Assembly (NCBI RefSeq): GCF_007997385.1
Contig: NZ_VOSC01000033.1
Coordinates: 248,775 to 312,774 of the forward strand
From: Seonamhaeicola algicola
GTDB lineage: Bacteria > Bacteroidota > Bacteroidia > Flavobacteriales > Flavobacteriaceae
Length of the DNA: 64,000 nucleotides
Direction: 5' to 3'
Positions within the stretch are counted from its first letter, which is position 1; every line of letters begins with the position of its first letter. The translations under genes were made by a program, and so were the position numbers. This document shows, piece by piece, positions 1-8,521 of this stretch. The notes beneath the pieces are model-generated. The model ran no database searches and had not been told where the DNA came from. It saw only the letters and a program-made list of their open reading frames with translations.

Positions 1-1903
1 CCATAAGCACACCACAAGTAGTTACACCCGCAAGTAAACCGCCTAACATTTCGGCACCTCCAATAAAACCTACAGCAACAGGTACTGCAATAGCTAATAA
101 ACCTGGCAATACCATTTCTTTAATAGACGCTTGTGTTGATATAGCTACACATTTATCATATTCTGCAACACCATTGGCGGCATCAAAAATCTTTCTATCT
201 GCTTCGGTAGCTTTACTCATATCAGAATCATACTTACGCATTACCTCTAAAGCTGCTTTTAAAGCTGGTATATCTCTAAACTGACGACGAACCTCTTCAA
301 TCATAGCCATGGCAGCTCTACCAACCGCATTCATTGATAAGGCTGAAAACACAAATGGCAACATACCTCCTATTAATAAACCTGCCATAATATCTGGTCT
401 AGATACATCAATAGACGCTACACCTGCAGTTTCCATAAACGCAGCAAACAGAGCCAATGCTGTTAATGCTGCCGATGCTATTGCAAACCCTTTACCAATA
501 GCCGCTGTAGTGTTACCTACTGCATCTAACTTATCAGTACGTTCTCTAACTTCAGGATCTAACTCTGCCATTTCAGCAATACCTCCTGCGTTATCAGAAA
601 TTGGTCCGTAAGCATCTACTGCTAATTGAATACCTGTATTGGCTAACATACCTACGGCAGCAATTGCAATACCGTATAAGCCTGCAAAATGGTGCGACAC
701 TAAAATTGCCGCAGCTATTAAAAGAATTGGGAACATTGTAGACATCATACCTACACCTAAACCAGAAATGATATTGGTAGCTGCACCAGTTTCAGATTGT
801 TTTACAATAGAATTTACTGGTTTTGTGCCAGTACCTGTATAATATTCGGTTACTTTTCCAACAGCTAAACCAGCCACTAAACCAGCCAATGTTGCGTAAA
901 ATACACCCATTGCTCCAAATGGTAATCCTTCAACTTCTGCAGGAATAAAATTTGTTATTAAAAAATAAGATGCTACAAGCATTAACCCCGCAGAACCAAA
1001 CTCGCCAATATTTAAAGCAGCATGTGGTGAACCGCCTTCTTTAACTTTTACAAAAAATGTTCCTATTATAGACATAATAATACCTACTGCTGCTAGGGCT
1101 AGTGGTAAATACACAGCACCTAAACCATCAAAACCAGGTGTTACAATTAAGGCTCCTAAAACCATTGTACCAATAATAGACCCCACGTAAGACTCAAATA
1201 AATCGGCCCCCATACCAGCAACATCTCCTACATTATCACCAACGTTATCGGCAATAGTTGCCGGGTTTAACGGATGATCTTCAGGAATACCTGCTTCAAC
1301 TTTACCAACTAAATCGGCACCAACATCGGCAGCTTTGGTATAAATACCACCACCAACACGCGCAAATAACGCTATAGATGAAGCTCCAAGAGAAAAACCA
1401 GAAAGTACATTTAAAACTTCAGTTATTTCCCAACCTTGGCCGCTATAAATCATAAACAAACCACTTAAGCCTAAAACGCCCAAACCTACAACACCTAAAC
1501 CCATAACGGCTCCTCCTGCAAAAGCAACTTCTAAAGCTTTTCCTAAAGATGTTCTAGCTGCACTTGTAGTGCGCACATTGGCTTTTGTTGCCACCTTCAT
1601 ACCAATAAAACCAGCTAAAGCTGAACAAATAGCTCCAACTATAAATGACACGGCAACCATACCATTTGAGCCAACTTCATTAGCTCCTTTAAAATATAAT
1701 AACACAGCTACAGCTGCTACAAAGATTGATAAAATTTTATACTCTGCTTTTAAGAAAGACATGGCGCCATCTGCAATATTTTTGGCTATTTCTTTCATGG
1801 TATCTGTACCTTGATCTTGTTTGGACACCCAAGCACTTTTAATAAAAACAAATGCTAACGCTAACACGCCAAAAAGCGGTAAAAAGTCTACTATTAATTC
1901 CAT
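1..1903 (-). CDS. hppA: Membrane-bound ion-pumping pyrophosphatase, 3' end cut by window edge
   Basis: Couples PPi hydrolysis to H+ or Na+ transport across the inner membrane. The first 634 codons are present; family members run to roughly 700-800 residues, so the last membrane segments lie outside. The start is ATG at 1901-1903, followed by a hydrophobic N-terminus ([16 protein letters not shown]). The PPi/Mg site is visible near residues 200-250: [11 protein letters not shown], then [18 protein letters not shown] and [10 protein letters not shown] later GNTTAA motif (around 500-517) carries Ala where K+-independent enzymes have Lys, so this should be the K+-dependent class. Whether Na+ or H+ is pumped cannot be told here. 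The soluble pyrophosphatase gene lies just upstream on the same strand behind a terminator. Confidence 0.95.
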   Translation of the reverse strand, partial: MELIVDFLPLFGVLALAFVFIKSAWVSKQDQGTDTMKEIAKNIADGAMSFLKAEYKILSIFVAAVAVLLYFKGANEVGSNGMVAVSFIVGAICSALAGFIGMKVATKANVRTTSAARTSLGKALEVAFAGGAVMGLGVVGLGVLGLSGLFMIYSGQGWEITEVLNVLSGFSLGASSIALFARVGGGIYTKAADVGADLVGKVEAGIPEDHPLNPATIADNVGDNVGDVAGMGADLFESYVGSIIGTMVLGALIVTPGFDGLGAVYLPLALAAVGIIMSIIGTFFVKVKEGGSPHAALNIGEFGSAGLMLVASYFLITNFIPAEVEGLPFGAMGVFYATLAGLVAGLAVGKVTEYYTGTGTKPVNSIVKQSETGAATNIISGLGVGMMSTMFPILLIAAAILVSHHFAGLYGIAIAAVGMLANTGIQLAVDAYGPISDNAGGIAEMAELDPEVRERTDKLDAVGNTTAAIGKGFAIASAALTALALFAAFMETAGVASIDVSRPDIMAGLLIGGMLPFVFSALSMNAVGRAAMAMIEEVRRQFRDIPALKAALEVMRKYDSDMSKATEADRKIFDAANGVAEYDKCVAISTQASIKEMVLPGLLAIAVPVAVGFIGGAEMLGGLLAGVTTCGVLM

Positions 1904-2130
1904 ATTTTTTATGTTAGTTATTAAGTTAAAAATTAATGCGAATAAAAGTAGGAAAATAAAAGTGATAAAAAAAGCATGATTTAATTAAAGATTATTCATT
2001 TAAACCCCTTCTTAAATTATAATATTACTATTTATATGATATTTGTTAGCTAAAACACGCTTAACCAATTGAATTTTTGTATTGCTTAAAAAGACTTGAT
2101 AGTTAAAACCAATACTACAACAACCCAAAT

Positions 2131-2158
2131 AAAAAAACCACCCTGAATAAGGGTGGCT
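2131..2158 (-). terminator. Rho-independent terminator of ppa
   Basis: A 7-bp stem, CCACCCT (2138-2144) with AGGGTGG (2150-2156), is followed in the minus-strand direction by seven T (2131-2137). It lies 24 bases past the ppa stop and separates ppa from hppA. Confidence 0.85.
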
Positions 2159-2181
2159 TAAAAATTATTTTTAATTATTTC

Positions 2182-2709
2182 TTAAATAGTGTAAGTGCGT
2201 TTCTTTTTATGTTCACTTTCATCATAACGCTTAACACATTCATGATAAATTTTCACAGCTTCTTCGGCATTACCCCAACCACCAACATCTACTTTTTTCT
2301 TTTCTAAATCTTTATAAACTTGAAAAAAGTGTTCAATTTCTTTTAATCTATGCGGATTTAAATCTATTAAATCACTTCTATGACTCCAAACAGGATCTGA
2401 AACTGGTACACAAATTATTTTTTCATCAGGCCCTTTTTCATCGGTCATATGAAAAACTCCAATGGGTCTTACTTCCATTACTACCATTGGGTATGAAGGC
2501 TCTGTTGAAAGTACTAATACATCTAAAGGATCTTGATCTAACGCTAAAGTTTCAGGTACAAATCCGTAATCACCCGGGTACATCATTGATGAAAACAATG
2601 TTCTGTCAAAACGTATCTTATTTAACGTAAAATCGTATTCGTATTTATTTCTACTTCCTTTTGGTATTTCTATTAAAACATCAAATGTTAATTCTTTTTT
2701 CTTACTCAT
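2182..2709 (-). CDS. ppa: Soluble inorganic pyrophosphatase (family I)
   Basis: Cytoplasmic enzyme hydrolysing PPi to two phosphates and pulling biosynthetic reactions forward. It has 175 residues, the usual bacterial family I length. The metal-binding signature DQDPLDVLV is intact near residue 58, preceded by YPGDYGFVP, and the core IEIPKGSRNKYEYD is at the N-terminus. The ATG start at 2709 sits about 15 bases after the likely transcription start set by the -7 element at 2731-2738. It ends in its own terminator before hppA, so two PPi-consuming enzymes of different type are adjacent but probably separately transcribed. Confidence 0.95.
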   Translation of the reverse strand: MSKKKELTFDVLIEIPKGSRNKYEYDFTLNKIRFDRTLFSSMMYPGDYGFVPETLALDQDPLDVLVLSTEPSYPMVVMEVRPIGVFHMTDEKGPDEKIICVPVSDPVWSHRSDLIDLNPHRLKEIEHFFQVYKDLEKKKVDVGGWGNAEEAVKIYHECVKRYDESEHKKKRTYTI

Positions 2710-2730
2710 GTTTGTTCATAATTTGGTTAA

Positions 2731-2761
2731 CAAAGGTACATAACAACCATAGCTTTAACAA
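2731..2761 (-). promoter_or_regulatory. Flavobacterial-type promoter of ppa
   Basis: Read on the minus strand, TTG (2759-2761), a 20-base spacer and TACCTTTG (2731-2738) match the known Bacteroidota pattern TTTG / TAnnTTTG (first box here TTG). It leaves a leader of about 15 bases to the ppa ATG. Confidence 0.6.
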
Positions 2762-2894
2762 CAATAAATTTAAGGTGCTTAAAATTTTTACAAAACCTTA
2801 ATCTTCACATAATTTAAAAAGCAATTTGGTAAAAAATACTTTCAATAATTGCTATATTGTGGCAATTTCTTAATTGTGACTAACTCATTTATAT

Positions 2895-5129
2895 ATGCGA
2901 CTATCCTTAACACTATTAAGCGCTTTCCTTTTTAGCCTATTTTTAAGCGCACAAAACAAACCTTGGCAAGGTAAATTTGAAACAATAGACAATTTAATTG
3001 CACCACCAAACAGTTACCGTTCTGCAAGCGGTGCTCCTGGTAAAGATTATTGGCAACAACGCGCTAATTACAATATTAAAGCCCAATTAAACGAAACCAA
3101 CAACACCCTTTCTGGAGAAGAAACTATTACTTATTTTAATAATTCACCAGACAACTTAACGTATGTTTGGATAATGTTAGAGCAAAATGTAAACAAAAAA
3201 GGGAATGAAGACTTTGGTGGCATAAACAACAATTTAAAAGACAGCATTACTTCTAGAAAAATGCAGTTTTTAACCAGAGCTATTAATTTTCCTGCTGGTT
3301 ACACCATAAAATATGTTAAAGATGGTGCTGGCAAGGATATAAAAACACTGGTTAACAACACCATGATGAAGGTTAAGCTTAACACACCTTTAAAATCTGG
3401 CGAATCTACAGTTATAAACATTGGGTGGTCTTACCACATAACAGACCGTAGTATGTTTTTACTTTCTAGAGAAGGTTATGAATATTTTCCTGAAGATGAC
3501 AATACCGTGTATTTATTAGCACATTGGTTTCCCAGAATGGCTGTATATAGCGATACCGAAGGCTGGCAAAACCAACAATTTCAAAAACTTGGTGAGTTTG
3601 CTTTAGAATTTGGTGATTATAACGTTGAAATAACCGTAGCTGCAGATCATATTGTAGCTGCTACCGGCGCACTACAAAACAGCGAAAATGTATTAACAAA
3701 AAAACAACGCAAACGCTTAAAAGAGGCTTCAAAATCCTATAACAAACCTGTAATGATTATTACTAAAGAAGAAGCTATTACTAACGAAAAAACAAAAAGT
3801 AAAAAGCAAAAAACATGGAAATTTAAAGCTGAAAACGTTCGTGACTTTGCTTTTGCTTCATCAAGAAAGTTTTTATGGGATGCCCAAAACGTTAAACTTC
3901 CTAGTAATAACGTAATGGCTATGTCTTTTTACCCAAAAGAAGGGTTACCTGTTTGGAAAGAAGAATCTACAAAAGCTATTATGCATGCTTTAGAGGTATA
4001 TTCTGAAGCTACTTTTGATTATCCGTATCCTGTTTGTATTTCAGTAAACACATCAAATATTGGTATGGAATTCCCAATGATAAGTTTTAATGGCGGAAGA
4101 CCCAAAAATGGCGAAATGACAAAAAACGCCAAATCTAGAATGATTGGCACCATTATACATGAAGTTGGCCACAACTGGTTTCCTATGATTGTAAGCTCAG
4201 ATGAACGTAAATGGATGTGGATGGATGAAGGCTTAAACACCTTTTTACACCAACGTACAGTAGCTGAAAGGTATCCAGATTTTAATAGCGTAACACCTGC
4301 TACCATAGTACCTTTTATGAGTGGCGATAAAAACATATTACGCCCTATAATGACAAACTCTGACAATGAATTGTTTTCGCAATTTGGCATGAACTTTTAC
4401 GTAAAACCTACCGTTGGCTTGCAAATGCTTAGAAACTCCATTATGGGAAAAGAATTGTTTGATGAAGCTTTTAAAGAATACGCCAACCGCTGGAAATACA
4501 AACACCCAAATCCGGCCGATTTATTTAGAACTTTAGAAGACGCTAGCGCTGTAGATTTAGATTGGTTTTACCGAGGCTGGTTTTTTACCACAGACCATGT
4601 AGACATGGAACTTAGCAACGTAAAATGGTTTAAGATTTTTGAAGAAAACAAAAATATTGAAGACCAACAAAAAACCTCTCAAACCAAAATAGCAAGTAAT
4701 GGAAACAATGCTAATAGTGCCGCTAATGATTTTTCAAACGGACCAGAAATTATTAACATGATTGAAACACCTGATAAAGATTATGGTGGATTTTTATCAA
4801 GATTAAACGAAAGTAGCATTAGAGAACAACTATCGGGCAAAAATTTATACGAAGTTACCATTAAAAACATTGGCGGCCTTGTAATGCCCGTTACTATTGA
4901 ATGGGTTTTTACTGACGGCACAAAAGAAATAGACCAATTACCTGCACAAGTTTGGAGACGTAATGAATACGAAATTCAGCATACTTTTATTAAAAACAAA
5001 GAAGTTGCCAAAGTTAATTTAGATCCTAATTTTGAATTTGCCGATACCAATACAGCTAACAATAGTTTTCCGAAGGTAAATACAGATTCTGAATTTGATA
5101 GCTTTAAAAAAGCGCAATCTAAAAACTAA
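2895..5129 (+). CDS. Secreted M1-family zinc metallopeptidase
   Basis: Probable aminopeptidase, exported by a signal peptide (MRLSLTLLSAFLFSLFLSAQ). The zinc site HEVGHNW, with a second Glu in WMDEGLNTF 19 residues on (near residues 422-445), is the M1 HExxH-x18-E pattern. Just upstream, NIGMEFPMI corresponds to the substrate-binding GxMEN-like motif in altered form. The 744-residue chain has an N-terminal beta domain, the catalytic core and a C-terminal extension with a low-complexity NGNNANSAANDFSNG linker. A TTG-start peroxidase gene follows 15 bases downstream in the same frame, so the two may be cotranscribed. The peptide substrate is unknown. Confidence 0.9.
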   Translation: MRLSLTLLSAFLFSLFLSAQNKPWQGKFETIDNLIAPPNSYRSASGAPGKDYWQQRANYNIKAQLNETNNTLSGEETITYFNNSPDNLTYVWIMLEQNVNKKGNEDFGGINNNLKDSITSRKMQFLTRAINFPAGYTIKYVKDGAGKDIKTLVNNTMMKVKLNTPLKSGESTVINIGWSYHITDRSMFLLSREGYEYFPEDDNTVYLLAHWFPRMAVYSDTEGWQNQQFQKLGEFALEFGDYNVEITVAADHIVAATGALQNSENVLTKKQRKRLKEASKSYNKPVMIITKEEAITNEKTKSKKQKTWKFKAENVRDFAFASSRKFLWDAQNVKLPSNNVMAMSFYPKEGLPVWKEESTKAIMHALEVYSEATFDYPYPVCISVNTSNIGMEFPMISFNGGRPKNGEMTKNAKSRMIGTIIHEVGHNWFPMIVSSDERKWMWMDEGLNTFLHQRTVAERYPDFNSVTPATIVPFMSGDKNILRPIMTNSDNELFSQFGMNFYVKPTVGLQMLRNSIMGKELFDEAFKEYANRWKYKHPNPADLFRTLEDASAVDLDWFYRGWFFTTDHVDMELSNVKWFKIFEENKNIEDQQKTSQTKIASNGNNANSAANDFSNGPEIINMIETPDKDYGGFLSRLNESSIREQLSGKNLYEVTIKNIGGLVMPVTIEWVFTDGTKEIDQLPAQVWRRNEYEIQHTFIKNKEVAKVNLDPNFEFADTNTANNSFPKVNTDSEFDSFKKAQSKN

Positions 5130-5144
5130 TTAACACAAACAAAA

Positions 5145-6314
5145 TTGCTAAACTTAGCAAAGAAAACAGGCATTTTTATATTACTGGTTTTCTTCTTTGG
5201 ATGTAAAAACCCTAAAGAAGAAAACCTTATTTCTACACCCAAAAACACTGTAAGTGCATTACCTTTAAATGCAAAATGGCCAAAAAACAATCCGTTTTCA
5301 AAAGAAAAAGTAAATCTTGGACGCTTACTTTTTTTTGATCCTATTTTATCAGGCAATAAAGATGTTGCTTGTGCCACATGCCACCACCCAACTAATGGAT
5401 ATGCAGAGTTTAAAGATATTTCTATTGGTGTAAACGGCATAGGTTTTGGCAGCAAACGAGTCTTTAACAAACCCAACAGTATACCTTTTGTAAAACGCAA
5501 CGCGCACACCGTTTTAAACACTGCTTTTAATGGTATTGGTATGGCTAATAACTATACCCCAGAAAACGCTCCAATGTTTTGGGACAAAAGAGTGCAAAGT
5601 TTAGAAACACAAGCGCTAGAGCCTATAAAAGCTTTAGAAGAAATGCGCGGCACTAATTTTTCGGAAGCAGAAATTCTTACTGAAGTTGTTAAAAGATTAA
5701 AAGAAATACCTGAATACAAAACACTATTTACTACAGTTTTTTCTGAAGAAAATCCAATTAACACAGTCAATATTGGTAAAGCCATAGCTGCCTTTGAAAG
5801 AACATTAATTACAAACAACACACCTTTTGATAAGTATATGCGTGGTGACTCTACGGCCATATCTTTGGCTGAAAAAGAAGGTTTTAAACTTTTTAAAAAC
5901 GTAGGCTGTATAAATTGCCACAACGGCCCCATGTTTTCAGATTTTAAAACACATATTTTGAGTGTGCCTGAAAACAGTAAATTAGATTCAGCTGATATGG
6001 GTTTTAATAAACAATTCGCGTTTAGAACACCAACGCTTAGAAATTTAAGACATACCGCTCCTTACATGCATAATGGTACCTTATTAACTTTAGAAAAGGT
6101 TTTAGAATTTTATGAAGACCTTACTTTTAAAAAATCTAGAAACCCACATGTAAAGGTTGAAAAAATTGATACTTTGGCTATAACCCAAACCGTAAGAATG
6201 AAGGACATGTCACTCATCATATCATTTTTAAACACATTAAATGATGATGAATTTGATAAAACAGTTCCTGAAAGCGTACCAAGTGGCTTAAAAGTTGGAG
6301 GAGATATTAACTAG
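5145..6314 (+). CDS. Di-heme cytochrome c peroxidase / MauG-family lipoprotein
   Basis: Periplasmic di-heme peroxidase of the CcpA/MauG superfamily. Two heme c attachment motifs are visible: CATCH near residue 75 and CINCH near residue 255. MHNGTLLTLEKVLEFYED near the C-terminus is typical of the family. The N-terminus LLVFFFGC is a lipobox, so the protein is probably a membrane-anchored lipoprotein. No ATG lies between the upstream stop (5127-5129) and this region; TTG at 5145 is the only start that keeps the signal sequence. Whether it reduces H2O2 or modifies a protein partner as MauG does cannot be decided from sequence. Confidence 0.9.
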   Translation: MLNLAKKTGIFILLVFFFGCKNPKEENLISTPKNTVSALPLNAKWPKNNPFSKEKVNLGRLLFFDPILSGNKDVACATCHHPTNGYAEFKDISIGVNGIGFGSKRVFNKPNSIPFVKRNAHTVLNTAFNGIGMANNYTPENAPMFWDKRVQSLETQALEPIKALEEMRGTNFSEAEILTEVVKRLKEIPEYKTLFTTVFSEENPINTVNIGKAIAAFERTLITNNTPFDKYMRGDSTAISLAEKEGFKLFKNVGCINCHNGPMFSDFKTHILSVPENSKLDSADMGFNKQFAFRTPTLRNLRHTAPYMHNGTLLTLEKVLEFYEDLTFKKSRNPHVKVEKIDTLAITQTVRMKDMSLIISFLNTLNDDEFDKTVPESVPSGLKVGGDIN

Positions 6315-6458
6315 TTTTAAAAACTTGATTTTGTAAAAATTTTCAACTAATTCCGTTTAACGTCGGGTATACGTCATTACAACGACACATATTCAGAAAA
6401 ACATTGTGCGTCATCTAAAAACAGTACTCTGAAAATCAATAAATAGAAGAGGAAGGGT

Positions 6459-6504
6459 ATGTAGCTTATCTTTGCGTTGCAAGCAACGCAAAGATAAGCT
6501 ACAT
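6459..6504. repeat. 46-bp perfect inverted repeat with 2-base loop
   Basis: Left arm 6459-6480 and right arm 6483-6504 are exact reverse complements over 22 bases, separated by AA. The arms read outward-in as ATGTAGCTTATCTTTGCGTT plus GC. No T-run follows on either strand, so it is not a typical terminator. It sits at the left edge of the toxin-antitoxin island, 90 bases before the antitoxin gene. Confidence 0.85.
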
Positions 6505-6533
6505 AGTGTTACTTTCCAAATTCATTATTTTTT

Positions 6534-6578
6534 TGTCCAGTTTATTAGTTAAAAAACTGGACATTTTTATTATATTTG
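6534..6578 (+). promoter_or_regulatory. Promoter and candidate autoregulatory operator of the abiE pair
   Basis: A perfect inverted repeat TGTCCAGTTT (6534-6543) / AAACTGGACA (6554-6563) with a 10-base spacer lies directly upstream of a perfect flavobacterial -7 box TATATTTG (6571-6578). The start codon follows 16 bases later. AbiEi-type antitoxins are known to repress their own promoter through inverted repeats, so this is the obvious operator; the binding itself is inferred. Confidence 0.65.
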
Positions 6579-6594
6579 AACAAACAAAAAAACC

Positions 6595-7320
6595 TTGAAA
6601 GCAACTGAATATATTAGAAATACGATAAACCGACTACCAAAAGGATATATTTTCACCTATGAAGACTTTAATGTTGACGTAAATAAAAAAGAAGCTATCA
6701 TCAAAGCCTTAAATCGTATGGCAAATTCAGGCAAAATTAAAAAATTATCAAAAGGAAAGTATTTTAAACCTGAAAAAACCCCTTTTGGGACTCTTCAACC
6801 TAGTCAAGAACAAATAGTTAAAGACTTACTAAATGAAAATGGTAAAGTGATTGGATATTTAACAGGTTATAGCATATATAATAAGTTAGGATTAACAACT
6901 CAAGTTAGTAACATAATACAAATAGGAAAAAATCAAACTCGCCCTAAATTTAAACGAGAGCGTTACACAATATCATTCGTCAAACAAAAAAATATAATTA
7001 CCAAAAGAAATATTCCTCTATTACAGATTCTAGATTCAATTAAGTATGTGAAGAAAATACCCGACACTACCATAAAAACATCTTGTTTAAGATTTTTGGA
7101 AATAATTAGGGACTTAAGTTTAGATGACAAAAAAGAGTTAATACGACTATCTTTAAAGTATCCACCATCTACAAGAGCTTTATTAGGCGCATTATTAGAT
7201 GAAATACAAAATAAATCAATAACGATTAGCTTGAAAGAATCTCTAAATCCTATTACTAAATATGAGATTCCAGGTGCAAAAAAAGCATTAACTAACGCTT
7301 CTAACTGGAATATTACATGA
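6595..7320 (+). CDS. AbiEi-like antitoxin (DUF6088 family), type IV toxin-antitoxin
   Basis: Probable antitoxin and autorepressor. The 241-residue protein begins with a winged-helix-like segment (KGYIFTYEDF through LSKGKYFKP, residues 16-60), followed by a region typical of DUF6088 (GYLTGYSIYNKLGLTTQ). The stop overlaps the toxin start by four bases (ATGA at 7317-7320), the usual sign of translational coupling. The start is taken as TTG at 6595 because no ATG precedes the conserved N-terminus; it is preceded by AAAAAAACC. In type IV systems the antitoxin does not bind the toxin but acts on its target or its gene. Confidence 0.75.
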   Translation: MKATEYIRNTINRLPKGYIFTYEDFNVDVNKKEAIIKALNRMANSGKIKKLSKGKYFKPEKTPFGTLQPSQEQIVKDLLNENGKVIGYLTGYSIYNKLGLTTQVSNIIQIGKNQTRPKFKRERYTISFVKQKNIITKRNIPLLQILDSIKYVKKIPDTTIKTSCLRFLEIIRDLSLDDKKELIRLSLKYPPSTRALLGALLDEIQNKSITISLKESLNPITKYEIPGAKKALTNASNWNIT

Positions 7321-8303
7321 AACTTCATCTAGACAAAAAGCTATTTAGACAAGCTGTACAGTTTACATCTGACCAAATGCAAATACCGGCAATATTTGTA
7401 GAAAAAGACTATTGGGTGACATATGCACTTTTCACAATATTCAATGATAAAATTGGTAGTAATACAGTTTTCAAAGGTGGAACAGCATTATCTAAATGTT
7501 ACAACATAATTGAAAGATTTTCAGAAGATATAGACCTAGTTGTCCTAAGAAGAGAGGGAGAATCAAATAACAAACTTACCACTAAAATTAGAACGATTAG
7601 TAATGTAGTGAGCAATGTCCTGCCAGAAATAGAAATAGCAGGTTTAACTCACAAAATGGGAATGAATCGTAAAACAGCACACTCATACAACAAAGAATTT
7701 AAAGGAGATTATGGTCAAGTAAGAGATGCTATTGTGGTGGAAGCTACTTGGCTTGGATACTTTGAACCCTACACAACTAAAAGTGCTTGCTCTTTTGTAG
7801 GTGAAATGATGATGAACAATGAACAAAGTGAAATCGCTAAAGAACAAAATTTATTACCATTCAATGTACTTGTTTTAGAACCAAGTAGAACTATTTGTGA
7901 AAAAATTATGAGTTTAGTTCGGTTCTCATATGGAGAAAACCCAATTACAGATTTAAAAAATAAAATTAGACACGTATATGACTTAAATCAACTTCTTTCT
8001 GTAAATGAACTGCTTACTTTTTTTAAATCAAAAGAATTTGACATTATGTTATTAAAAGTCGCTCAAGATGATGTAGCAAGCTTTAAAAACAACAATGAAT
8101 GGCTAAAAAATCACCCTATTAATTCACTAATATTTGATTACCCTGAAAAAGTGTGGAGTGATTTGAAAGTTGCATATGAGTCAGACTTTAAAAACTTGGT
8201 TTATGGTTCTTTTCCAGATGAACAGGAATTATTAAATACTTTAATTCTCATTCAGAAAAGAATATCCTCTATTGATTGGAATATAAAATTGGAAAACAAA
8301 TAA
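7317..8303 (+). CDS. AbiEii-like nucleotidyltransferase toxin
   Basis: Toxin of an AbiE-type system, a nucleotidyltransferase-fold protein; studied members transfer nucleotides to target RNA such as tRNA. Residues 53-75 contain FKGGTALSK followed by RFSEDIDLVV, the GG(T/S) and DxD metal-binding motifs of the family. The length of 328 residues is usual. It overlaps the antitoxin by four bases. The ORF is intact with no frameshift, so the system may be active. It is directly followed by an attC-like palindrome, and the pair sits alone between core genes, suggesting horizontal acquisition. Confidence 0.85.
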   Translation: MKLHLDKKLFRQAVQFTSDQMQIPAIFVEKDYWVTYALFTIFNDKIGSNTVFKGGTALSKCYNIIERFSEDIDLVVLRREGESNNKLTTKIRTISNVVSNVLPEIEIAGLTHKMGMNRKTAHSYNKEFKGDYGQVRDAIVVEATWLGYFEPYTTKSACSFVGEMMMNNEQSEIAKEQNLLPFNVLVLEPSRTICEKIMSLVRFSYGENPITDLKNKIRHVYDLNQLLSVNELLTFFKSKEFDIMLLKVAQDDVASFKNNNEWLKNHPINSLIFDYPEKVWSDLKVAYESDFKNLVYGSFPDEQELLNTLILIQKRISSIDWNIKLENK

Positions 8304-8310
8304 AGACGAA

Positions 8311-8442
8311 CGCACAACAATGGCTATAAGTAATTGCTTGTTCTCGCCTACTTTGGAAATCCCTTCGGAATTTCCAACTCGGTATGTACTTGTAAAGTTA
8401 ATCGCTAACCCACACAGCTACTCATAGCCTAAGCCGTTAAAC
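8311..8442 (+). repeat. attC-like imperfect palindromic element downstream of the toxin gene
   Basis: The 218-base gap after the toxin holds a large foldable element. GGCTATAAGTA (8322-8332) pairs imperfectly with TACTCATAGCC near 8419-8429. A central hairpin is formed by TTGGAAAT (8353-8360) and ATTTCCAA (8370-8377). The outer ends are GCACAAC (8312-8318) and GTTAAAC (8436-8442). The right end fits the integron core-site consensus GTTRRRY; the left differs from RYYYAAC at one base. I recall similar elements after single accessory genes in other Flavobacteriia, but that is memory, not a search. Confidence 0.45.
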
Positions 8443-8521
8443 AAACCTACTCAATCACCCATTTAACCGCTCAAGATTTAATTCTATATATCAACAAAAC
8501 CCTCTTCTCTATCCAAGTGAG

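Noticed and set aside
309-1814. Several plus-strand open frames in the first 1.8 kb
   Set aside because: They lie opposite the clear membrane pyrophosphatase coding frame and have Ala/Pro/Ile-rich compositions expected from antisense reading.
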